DNA from: CAZJRB01 sp964547995
GTDB taxonomy: Bacteria; Planctomycetota; Planctomycetia; Pirellulales; Thermoguttaceae
Assembly (NCBI GenBank): GCA_964547995.1
Contig: CAZJRB010000061.1
Coordinates: 1-42,734, forward strand
Length of the DNA stretch: 42,734 bases
Reading direction: 5' to 3'
A model generated the notes under the pieces. It ran no database searches, had not been told where the DNA came from, and worked only from the letters and a program-made list of their open reading frames with translations. A program made the position numbers and the translations under genes. Shown here piece after piece: positions 31,542-38,503 of the stretch (positions are counted from its first letter, which is position 1; every line of letters begins with the position of its first letter).

Positions 31542-32128
31542 AAATCGGCTACTACGTGCAGGGAACGGCGGATGAAGCTTTTGTCCACGGGCTGGCCGAG
31601 CGGTGGTGCCCTCAAGCGGAACTTGCACCGGGCAAGTTTCGGGGAAGCTCCGGGATCTCGTTCCGGCGCGAGATCGCCGGCGCCCTTTGGGATCTTCGAG
31701 ACGACAAGCATTGCGACGTGCTCGTGGTTCTGACCGATTCCGACGTAAACCCCTGGCGGGAAGTGAAGCAGCGCGAATGGAATCGCGTGCCCGACGACTG
31801 CCAACACATGTGCATCTTCGGTGTGGCCGAAAGAAACATCGAGTGCTGGCTAGCCGCCGATCGAGAGGCTCTGGCGGAGGAGTTGGACTGTAAACCTGAC
31901 GAGATCCCCACAGATGATCCCTCCGGATTTGTCAAGAGGCGGTTTGGTTTGGGAAAGCGGGATGTGGACAGGGATGCTGCCAAGGAGCGTGTTACTCGGT
32001 TCGTTACCCGGGCACCAATGAAGTTGTGGATCGAAGGGTCGAAGTCGTTTGAAGATTTCTACAGGGACGCCCGGTCGCTTGCTGCGCAAACCCAATGTGA
32101 GATTCCAAACGAGTTGGAGCGATCCTGA
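31538..32128 (+). CDS. TOPRIM/DUF4276-like protein, second gene of the candidate defence pair
   Basis: A 196-residue protein starting inside the stop of the ATPase gene (ATGA). Its opening YYVQGTADEAF resembles the TOPRIM/DUF4276 start (V-E-G-x-T-(D/E)), but the conserved Glu is Gln (Q8); nearby D12 and E13 might substitute. The D-x-D pair is present (LTDSDV, D67 and D69), and the ERNIECWLAAD segment (98-108) is a DUF4276 mark. The C-terminal part includes R/K-rich helices. TOPRIM partners of ABC-type ATPases act as nucleases, for example in PARIS-like systems. The Q8 substitution leaves the activity open. A 50-nt gap separates it from a Tat-exported dehydrogenase gene. Confidence 0.7.
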   Translation: MKIGYYVQGTADEAFVHGLAERWCPQAELAPGKFRGSSGISFRREIAGALWDLRDDKHCDVLVVLTDSDVNPWREVKQREWNRVPDDCQHMCIFGVAERNIECWLAADREALAEELDCKPDEIPTDDPSGFVKRRFGLGKRDVDRDAAKERVTRFVTRAPMKLWIEGSKSFEDFYRDARSLAAQTQCEIPNELERS

Positions 32129-32178
32129 CGGCCCAAACGATGCCGTTCCGCTCAAATGGGGTGATGGGAGCAAGAACA

Positions 32179-33405
32179 ATGATTCACAAAAACACTTTCG
32201 ACAATAACGAACAAACTGACGTTCTAACCCGGCGTCGATTCATCGCCGGGGTAAGCGCGGCGACGCTGGCCGCCCCCGCGGTTCTCGGGGCAGAGACACG
32301 CGAATACCGCGTGGCGGTGATCGGCCATACCGGACACGGGAACTACGGACATGGGCTCGACCGGGTCTGGCTCGACATCCCCGATACGAAGATTGTCGGC
32401 GTCGCCGATGCGGATGCCAAGGGGCTAGCCGCGACGGTCAAGCGGCTTGGCAATCCCAAAGGCTTCGAAGACTACCGCCGGATGCTCGATGAGGTCAAAC
32501 CGGAGCTGGTCACCGTCGCGCCGCGGTGGCTCGGCGAGCATCGCGACATGGTCGTCGCGGCGGCCGAGCGGGGCGTGCGGGGCATCTATCTCGAAAAGCC
32601 GATGTGCCGCACCTTGGCCGAGGCCGACGAAATGATCGACGCCTGCAAGAAGAACAACGTCAAGCTCGCCATGGCCCATCAGACCCGATACAGCCCGAAG
32701 CTCAAAGTCATGCGTGAGATGCTCGACTCGGGGCAGCTCGGCCACGTGGTCGAGTTCCGCACTCGCGGCAAAGAGGATCGCCGCGGCGGCGGCGAGGACC
32801 TCTGGGTGCTCGGCACCCATGTGCTCGATCTGATGCACGCGTTGGGCGGCGACCCGAAATCGTGTTTCGCCACCGTTTGGGAAGACGGCCGACCAATCGA
32901 GGCGAAGGATGTCAAGCCGGGCCCCGAAGGCATCGGGTCGCTGGCCGGCGACGAGGTCCATGCCACCTACCGGCTCGCCGGCGGTGCGACCGGCTATTTC
33001 GATTCGGTCCGCAACACGGGCGGCCGCCCGACGCGCTTCGGCATCCGCATCTACGGCGGCAAGGGCGTGCTCGAGTTGTTCGACACCGGCCCGCTGCCCG
33101 ACGTACGCTTCCTGGCCGACCCGTCCTGGTCGCCCGGCCGTACCGGCAAGAAGTGGATCTCGGTCAGCTCGACCGGCGTTGGCAAGGAGGAGCCACTGGA
33201 GAACCGCGGCCTCCACGGCGGGAACGTCCTGGCCATTAAGGACCTGAGCGCCGCGATCGAAGAGGACCGCGAGCCGATCTCCAACATGTACGAAGCCCGC
33301 ACCGCCACCGAGATGATCGTCGCCGTGTTCGAATCCCAACGAATTGGCGGCCCGGTCACCTTGCCACTCAAAAACCGCCAAAACCCGCTGACAATGCTTC
33401 GCTAA
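32179..33405 (+). CDS. Tat-exported Gfo/Idh/MocA-family oxidoreductase
   Basis: A 408-residue protein starting at 32179 (GGGAG 8 nt upstream at 32166-32170). The twin-arginine signal LTRRRFIAGVSAATLAAPAVLG precedes a Rossmann domain (VAVIGHTGHGNYGHGLDRV, modified GxGxxG), LEKPMCRTLAEADEMID (E-K-P lysine) and the substrate region VLGTHVLDLMHALGG. The nucleotide-binding motif GHTGHGNYG is unusual, as in other planctomycete periplasmic members, which may bind the cofactor tightly like glucose-fructose oxidoreductase. Predicted to oxidise a sugar or glycoside in the periplasm. It completes the carbohydrate cluster after the interrupting ATPase/TOPRIM pair. Confidence 0.88.
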   Translation: MIHKNTFDNNEQTDVLTRRRFIAGVSAATLAAPAVLGAETREYRVAVIGHTGHGNYGHGLDRVWLDIPDTKIVGVADADAKGLAATVKRLGNPKGFEDYRRMLDEVKPELVTVAPRWLGEHRDMVVAAAERGVRGIYLEKPMCRTLAEADEMIDACKKNNVKLAMAHQTRYSPKLKVMREMLDSGQLGHVVEFRTRGKEDRRGGGEDLWVLGTHVLDLMHALGGDPKSCFATVWEDGRPIEAKDVKPGPEGIGSLAGDEVHATYRLAGGATGYFDSVRNTGGRPTRFGIRIYGGKGVLELFDTGPLPDVRFLADPSWSPGRTGKKWISVSSTGVGKEEPLENRGLHGGNVLAIKDLSAAIEEDREPISNMYEARTATEMIVAVFESQRIGGPVTLPLKNRQNPLTMLR

Positions 33406-33445
33406 CGATGCCTGGACAATAGAAAAGCCACTCTTTACGGAACAA

Positions 33446-33467
33446 TGCCCCTCGTCAGAGTGGGGCA
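33446..33467 (+). terminator. Weak intrinsic terminator of the exported oxidoreductase gene
   Basis: TGCCCC (33446-33451) pairs with GGGGCA (33462-33467), followed by CGTTTCCTCTTCC. The stem is short and the T-run interrupted, so it is only probable. It lies 41 nt after the stop. Confidence 0.45.
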
Positions 33468-33494
33468 CGTTTCCTCTTCCACCTAGTCGTGGGT

Positions 33495-33523
33495 TATAAT
33501 ATGGATAAGTGGTAGTCTTATCC
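33495..33523 (+). promoter_or_regulatory. Perfect -10 element followed by a 7-bp inverted repeat
   Basis: TATAAT at 33495-33500 has no clear -35 partner 17 bases upstream (TCCTCT). Immediately after it, GGATAAG (33503-33509) and CTTATCC (33517-33523) form a perfect 7-bp inverted repeat with a 7-base spacer, covering the expected transcription start. This is a possible activator- or repressor-controlled promoter for the gene at 33571. Confidence 0.4.
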
Positions 33524-33570
33524 CAGTTAGCCCTGACTCGCTCCCTTGCCTACCTTGACGGAGCCCTCAC

Positions 33571-35208
33571 GTGCCGAAATCCCTCTTCATTGTCCCCGAT
33601 TTCGCGGAAATCGCCGAGGCCGTGACGAGGGCTGCGCATGTGCGTGAGGAAAAGGAGAACCAACCGGTTGTGTCGGCATGCGAGGAAGACAGCGGCCAAC
33701 TGAAGGTTGCAGAGGAGCTGCCCTTGCCGCCGGAGGTCGAGCGGCCGGCAGTTCCGGACATCGACGCCGACGCATCCGTGCCTCGGCAACGTTGGCGGCT
33801 GCGCATGTCGAGTTGCGGGGTCAGCATCGCCGTCCACGCCGTCTTGCTCCTATTCTTGGCATGGTTGGTTGAGAAGACGTTTTCGGAACGAGAGCCGATC
33901 GGCCTGATCGCCCGGTTCGACAAACCGACACGGCTCGATTCGCTCGAAGACGGCAATCCACCCAAGCCGGTCGTTCTCGAACGGCGCCCCGAGCCGGGCG
34001 ACGCGCCGGAACTGGAGCGCAAGTTCCGCATACCCAAGATCGAAGCGCCGGACGATTTGCCGCTCGAACCGAGAAATAAGCAGGGCGATGCGCTGGGGAT
34101 CGCCTCCGGCAAGCCGGCCGATTTGCTGATGCAAAGCGACGCCCCGGTAGCCGGAGCGCTGGGCGGGCGCGGGCGCGACGCCCGGGCCGCGATGGTCCAA
34201 AGCGGCGGCGGAAACAACCAAAGCGAGTCGGCCGTCGAACGCGGGCTCCGATGGCTCATGGCACAACAATGCGAAAACGGAAGCTGGAACTTCAATCACC
34301 ACAAGGGCCTCTCGGGCAATGGAAGCCCCAATCCCGGCAGCGAATCGAGCGTCACCGCCGCGACGGCACTGGTCCTGCTGCCGTATCTCGGCGCCGGATA
34401 CACGCACCTGGAAGGCGAGTATCAGGAGGTCGTCCAGCGAGCGTTATACTACTTGGGGACCCATGCCGTGGTGACCCGCAACGGCACAAACCTGCAAGAA
34501 GGAACGATGTACGGACAGGGGCTCTCGACGATCGCGCTTTGCGAGGCATATGCGATGACCGAGGACCCCGCGTTGAAACCGCTTGCCCAGGGGGCGATCG
34601 ACTATGTCATCTACGCCCAGAACATCGAGACCGGCGGCTGGCGATACTCGCCCGGCGAACCCGGCGACATGACCGTCACCGGTTGGCAGTTGATGGGACT
34701 GAAGAGCGGACAAATGGCCAACCTGAACGTCCCTTCGCCGGCGATTTTCAACGCCCAGCGGTTCCTGGGCAGCCTGCAATCCGATAAGGGTTCCCAGTAC
34801 GGCTACCTCAACCCGACGCCGCGGAAATCGACCACCGCCATCGGGCTTCTGATGCGGATGTACACCGGCTGGCAGCGGACCAACTTCGGATTGCAGCGCG
34901 GCGTGGAGCATCTCGACGAGTGGGGCCCTTCCGAAGAGAACATCTATTACAACTACTACGCCACCCAGGTCATGCACCACTGGGGCGGCCCGCTCTGGGA
35001 AAGATGGAACGAGACGATGCGCGACTTCCTGATCGCCGGCCAGGCCAAGACCGGGAACGAGAACGGGAGCTGGTTCTTCAAGGGCGACCCCGGCGCCGAA
35101 GAGGGCGGCCGGCTCTACTGCACCGCCATGGCCGTCATGACCCTCGAGGTCTACTACCGCTACATGCCGCTGTACCGCAGCAAGTCGGTCGGCGGATCAA
35201 AGGATTGA
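33571..35208 (+). CDS. Membrane-anchored squalene-cyclase/prenyltransferase-like repeat protein, paralogue 1
   Basis: A 545-residue protein. Start is GTG at 33571, with GGAG 7 nt upstream. A cytoplasmic acidic region (1-78) precedes one transmembrane helix (82-101, GVSIAVHAVLLLFLAWLVEK), then a proline- and charge-rich linker (105-215). From about 225 onward come alpha/alpha-barrel repeats of the terpenoid-cyclase type: SAVERGLRWLMAQQCENGSWNF, GQGLSTIALCEAYAMT, NIETGGWRYSPGEPGDMTVTG, TTAIGLLMRMYTGW and IYYNYYATQVMHHWGGPLW. The DxDD cyclase motif is not seen, so catalytic terpene cyclisation is unlikely; such domains may bind ligands or proteins outside the membrane. A paralogue lies at 36424. 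The end overlaps the minus-strand gene at 35197 by 12 bp. Confidence 0.78.
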   Translation: MPKSLFIVPDFAEIAEAVTRAAHVREEKENQPVVSACEEDSGQLKVAEELPLPPEVERPAVPDIDADASVPRQRWRLRMSSCGVSIAVHAVLLLFLAWLVEKTFSEREPIGLIARFDKPTRLDSLEDGNPPKPVVLERRPEPGDAPELERKFRIPKIEAPDDLPLEPRNKQGDALGIASGKPADLLMQSDAPVAGALGGRGRDARAAMVQSGGGNNQSESAVERGLRWLMAQQCENGSWNFNHHKGLSGNGSPNPGSESSVTAATALVLLPYLGAGYTHLEGEYQEVVQRALYYLGTHAVVTRNGTNLQEGTMYGQGLSTIALCEAYAMTEDPALKPLAQGAIDYVIYAQNIETGGWRYSPGEPGDMTVTGWQLMGLKSGQMANLNVPSPAIFNAQRFLGSLQSDKGSQYGYLNPTPRKSTTAIGLLMRMYTGWQRTNFGLQRGVEHLDEWGPSEENIYYNYYATQVMHHWGGPLWERWNETMRDFLIAGQAKTGNENGSWFFKGDPGAEEGGRLYCTAMAVMTLEVYYRYMPLYRSKSVGGSKD

Positions 35209-35508
35209 GTGGGTTGGATCTTGAAACTCCAAGTCAAGCAGGGAGCTTTCGCCCGGCGCCAGACATAGCAGAACAGAAATCTGCGATATTACATCATCTG
35301 CTAAATGATTTAGCCAACGCATCGCATAATCATGTCGCTCGCCTTTGGACCGGTCCTGAAATGCCGTGTCTATAATCTTGATGCGGATTGACGCAGGATT
35401 ATAGCGATAGACGGAGCACTCCGATCCGGCGTTTGCCTCCTCGTACTCGCGCAAAGCTCCGGCTGCTTGCTCGACGTTTTCATCCGGCTTTCCCAAGACT
35501 CTTACCAT
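35197..35508 (-). CDS. Small partner of the HEPN protein, possibly BolA-like fold
   Basis: A 103-residue protein. The core YRYNPASIRIKIIDTAFQD followed by ..ERHDYAMRWLNHLADDVISQISVLLCLAPGE resembles a widespread uncharacterised family with an RIRIID..F motif and a LPE..QSDIS.LLLLTPEE ending. A BolA-like beta-alpha-beta fold is my guess from that pattern. It is preceded 12 nt upstream by the HEPN gene, so the two are probably co-transcribed. As a pair, they look like a toxin-antitoxin module. Its 3' end overlaps the stop of the convergent barrel gene by 12 bp. Confidence 0.65.
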   Translation of the reverse strand: MVRVLGKPDENVEQAAGALREYEEANAGSECSVYRYNPASIRIKIIDTAFQDRSKGERHDYAMRWLNHLADDVISQISVLLCLAPGESSLLDLEFQDPTHSIL

Positions 35509-35520
35509 GGTACACCTCCA

Positions 35521-35934
35521 CTAAATGCGGTCATTTGCCCAATCCAGGATATTCTGTGTTTCAGCCATGAAGCGTACCGCCTCTTTCCGGTCACCCATAC
35601 CTGGTTCGTATCGAAGCGATGTCTCCCAAGTTCTCACAAAGGCAAGTGAGGAACTGATTTCTGGTGGCAACGGAGGGTTCGTTTGAACATAGCGATTCCG
35701 TAACCATTCGTAGTTGTGAGCACGTTGACCGCGGAATTCTGCCTCAATGGATTCTTGGTCTTTCTCTGATATTGAATTCAATATGAGTGTTTTCAACATG
35801 CACTCGACCGCGTAGCCCGCCAGGTAGATGGTTCCGCGATAATACTCCGTTCGGAAGAGCACTTTTGCTTCTTCAAGCCGTTGGTAGGCCACACGATAGA
35901 ATTTTCGAGGAATTGGATCTCTGGGGGTACCCAC
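35521..35934 (-). CDS. HEPN-domain protein (candidate RNase toxin)
   Basis: A 137-residue helical protein. FYRVAYQRLEEAKVLFRTEYYRGTIYLAGYAVECMLKTLIL is the HEPN core, and FRGQRAHNYEWL contains R68-x4-H73, matching the R-x4-6-H RNase motif of HEPN ribonucleases. The remaining helices (EISSSLAFVRTWETSLRYEPG, EAVRFMAETQNILDWA) also fit. Predicted cytosolic RNase or abortive-infection effector. A small co-directional gene follows, and the cassette is of lower GC content than its flanks. A HEPN protein without RNase activity is also possible. Confidence 0.78.
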   Translation of the reverse strand: MGTPRDPIPRKFYRVAYQRLEEAKVLFRTEYYRGTIYLAGYAVECMLKTLILNSISEKDQESIEAEFRGQRAHNYEWLRNRYVQTNPPLPPEISSSLAFVRTWETSLRYEPGMGDRKEAVRFMAETQNILDWANDRI

Positions 35935-36279
35935 GTCTTTGTCCAGTACGATTACAGAGCTAATCCTTCCGCATTTTTGCCGATCGAGTCCTTTCTTGTC
36001 AAGAGAACTTCCCGGGACACGGAAGTCGAGAGAAGCAGAAATGCCGGAATTTCTACTGTTCCTGGCGAGAAGATGGCGTCGCGGAGCAATGGCGGCCCAA
36101 TGAATCCGCGCAACCGTCCCCCCGGACCAACATTTTGTCGTGGAATAATCCCTCGCCCCTTCCGCGATTATGGGGGCGTCACGAGTGATCGTGACATGAC
36201 AGACGACGGCACTGTTTTCCGGTTCACGGGTTGAGTCAACGCCGAATTCACGCGTTGAATCGGGAGGAGTGTCGTTTCG

Positions 36280-36344
36280 GGCGCGGGAGCGGCCGGCAGC
36301 CGAAGGTCCACCTCTTCACACAGCAAGGTTGTCCCTCCCGCGCC
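36280..36344. promoter_or_regulatory. 10-bp inverted repeat in the leader of the second barrel gene
   Basis: GGCGCGGGAG (36280-36289) and CTCCCGCGCC (36335-36344) are perfectly complementary across 45 bases, 80 bases before the ATG at 36424. The surrounding region 35935-36423 holds no recognised gene; it must contain the promoters of both the HEPN cassette (leftward) and the barrel gene (rightward). Confidence 0.45.
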
Positions 36345-36423
36345 ACTGCATTCAGTTTGTTTTCTGCGCAGATTGCGGGAGGATTCTGCGCGCTTGGGAT
36401 GAGAAATCGACGGAGGTAGAACC

Positions 36424-37992
36424 ATGGTTGCGAAAGCTAGAGGGGTTACAACACCGGTGGCCGCCAACCGCGGCGGCATCCGGCCGGTCCGGGGCGCCCG
36501 GCCCACCGGCGTCCGCGAAGAACTCGAAGAACTCCACGAGGAGGGTGCATGGACCCTGTGGATGCGGAACACCGTCCGCGAAACACCCAGTTGGCTGGTC
36601 AGCATGATCTTTCACATGATCGTGCTTCTGGTGCTGGCGATGTGGACGTTGCCGACGGGATTGCTCAGCGACGGCCGAATTGCCCTGACGAGCGAAAGGC
36701 CGGAAGAGCCGGACCTGTTCGACCCGCAGGACGATCCCGTCGAGGCACCCGACAGCGATTTGCCGGAAGCCTTCGGCGATCTCGAAGCACTTTCGTCGCT
36801 GGTTTTTGCCGGGCCGAAACAAGTTGCCGCTTACGAACCCGAGGTGGTTGTCGGCAAACACACCGTCTCGATCGGCGAGTTCGATTTTTCGCGGGGCCTG
36901 CCGTTCGGCGATCCTTTGGCCAAGGCAGGCCCGGACGGCGGTGGCGGGAAAGGACGAATCAAGAGTTATCGAGATCTCAAAGACAAGCCGGAAGGCGCAG
37001 CCGTGGCGGAAGCGCTCAAGTGGCTGGCCGCGCACCAGTTGCCCGACGGGAGCTGGTCGTTCGACCACACGCGGGCGGCCGGCTGCGGCGGCAAGTGCCC
37101 CAACGCCGGCAAGCTGGCCGAGGCCCGCACCGGGGCCACCGCCATCGCACTGCTGTCCTTTCTCGGCGCCGGACAGACACAGCGGGAAGGCAGGTACAAG
37201 GAGACGGTTGAACGGGGACTCGCTTTTGTGGGCAGGCAAATGGACATCAACGACAACGGCGGCAGTCTCTACGAGCCCGGGGGGCGAATGTACTCGCACG
37301 GGCTGGCGGCGATCGCACTGTGCGAGGCGTACGCCTTGACTCACGACAAGCGGTTGCACTTGCCGGCCCAGGCGGCTATCAACTTCACCTGCTACGCCCA
37401 GGATCCCGTCGGCGGCGGATGGCGCTATGAGCCGCGGCAGAAGGGCGACACGTCGGCCTTCGGCTGGCAGATCATGGCCCTGAAAAGCGGCCACATGGCC
37501 TACCTTCGCGTGCCGACCCCGGTCATCAAGAAGGCGTTCGCGTATCTCGATACCGTCCAATACGAGAGCGGCGCGAGATACGGCTATCTCAAACCGGGCC
37601 AAGGCAGCTCGGCCACCACGGCCATCGGCCTGCTCTGCCGCATGTATCTCGGATGGAAGAAGGACAACCCGGCACTGCAACGCGGCGTTCAGTGGATCAG
37701 CGAGCAGGGGCCCGCCCCCGGTGACATGTACTACAACTACTACGCCACCCAGGTCATGCGGCATTGGGAAGGCCCGCTATGGAAAAAGTGGGACGAACAG
37801 ATGCGACCGCAGTTGCTCGACTCGCAGGCCAAGGCCGGCCACGAGAAGGGAAGCTGGTTCTTCAAGCACCACCACAGCGACCGCGGCGGCCGGCTCTACT
37901 GCACCGCCATGGCCGCGATGACCTTGGAGGTTTACTATCGCATTAGCCCGATCTACGGGAACCAGAGCATCGAGGATGATTTTCCCGAGTAG
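36424..37992 (+). CDS. Membrane-anchored squalene-cyclase/prenyltransferase-like repeat protein, paralogue 2
   Basis: A 522-residue paralogue of the 33571 gene. GGAGG at 36412-36416 precedes the ATG. An N-terminal basic region and coiled-coil-prone REELEELHEE (31-40) lead to one transmembrane helix (57-77, SWLVSMIFHMIVLLVLAMWTL), an acidic linker, then terpenoid-cyclase-type barrel repeats from about residue 190: AEALKWLAAHQLPDGSWSFDH, GLAAIALCEAYALTHD, GGGWRYEPRQKGDTSAFGWQ, TTAIGLLCRMYLGW, YYNYYATQVMRHWEGPLW and SWFFKHHHSDRGGRLYCTAMAAMTLEVYYR. The latter block is nearly identical in the paralogue. No cyclase DxDD motif. Probably an envelope protein of unknown role; the HEPN cassette separates the two copies. 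Confidence 0.78.
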   Translation: MVAKARGVTTPVAANRGGIRPVRGARPTGVREELEELHEEGAWTLWMRNTVRETPSWLVSMIFHMIVLLVLAMWTLPTGLLSDGRIALTSERPEEPDLFDPQDDPVEAPDSDLPEAFGDLEALSSLVFAGPKQVAAYEPEVVVGKHTVSIGEFDFSRGLPFGDPLAKAGPDGGGGKGRIKSYRDLKDKPEGAAVAEALKWLAAHQLPDGSWSFDHTRAAGCGGKCPNAGKLAEARTGATAIALLSFLGAGQTQREGRYKETVERGLAFVGRQMDINDNGGSLYEPGGRMYSHGLAAIALCEAYALTHDKRLHLPAQAAINFTCYAQDPVGGGWRYEPRQKGDTSAFGWQIMALKSGHMAYLRVPTPVIKKAFAYLDTVQYESGARYGYLKPGQGSSATTAIGLLCRMYLGWKKDNPALQRGVQWISEQGPAPGDMYYNYYATQVMRHWEGPLWKKWDEQMRPQLLDSQAKAGHEKGSWFFKHHHSDRGGRLYCTAMAAMTLEVYYRISPIYGNQSIEDDFPE

Positions 37993-38119
37993 CGGTTGAA
38001 ATCACGGCCACATCCGCAGTCCGGGCCGGGAGGCTGGGGACGCACTCTCCTAGACGATCGTGTCGCGTCGCAACATTCCCAAGACGTCCCCGGCCTTCCG
38101 GCCCGGGTTGCGGGTCCCG

Positions 38120-38248
38120 TCAGCCGATCCGCTCGAATGTTACGTGGACCGGTCCCGGCGAGTTGCCGTCTTCGTCCTTGCCGCCGAAGACCTTCCGGCC
38201 GCCGACCTCGAACGTCAGTTTCAGCACGCCCGGGTGCGATTGCCACAT
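38120..38248 (-). pseudogene. Probable 3' fragment of a secreted-protein gene
   Basis: A 42-codon frame (MWQSHPGVLKLTFEV...GGKDEDGNSPGPVHVTFERIG) has well-formed protein-like sequence but no ribosome-binding site, and an in-frame stop two codons upstream. It reads like the C-terminal tail of a larger protein (FGGKDEDG.SPGP..VTFERI), so a truncated remnant is more likely than a functional small gene. The original family was not identified. Confidence 0.4.
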
Positions 38249-38268
38249 AACTTAACCCGGCGAGGTCC

Positions 38269-38296
38269 TTGACGCGGTTGCGCGGCGTGATATATT
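38269..38296 (+). promoter_or_regulatory. Sigma-70-type promoter for the transglutaminase-like gene
   Basis: TTGACG (38269-38274) and TATATT (38291-38296) are separated by 16 bases, each matching the consensus at five of six positions. Transcription would start near 38303, leaving a leader of about 200 nt before the ATG at 38504, which has AGGAGG at 38493-38498. The leader has no recognised riboswitch. Confidence 0.6.
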
Positions 38297-38503
38297 ATTG
38301 ATTGTAATCTACGAAGGTGTAACGCCCTGCATGTGGCTGGTCCTGCCGATCGCCTCGTCGGGCCGGATATTCGACATCTTCGAAAGCCGATTTTTCGTGC
38401 GCCCTTCGCATGTAGCATCCGGTAACTTGGCGGTCGAGCGGCATACAAGGTGTGAACCACGGACAGTCAGCCTAACTCAGATCCCCATGGCTAGGAGGTC
38501 CCT

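Noticed and set aside
36352..37764. 470-codon minus-strand frame
   Set aside because: It is antisense to the second barrel gene, with no homology pattern or ribosome-binding site.
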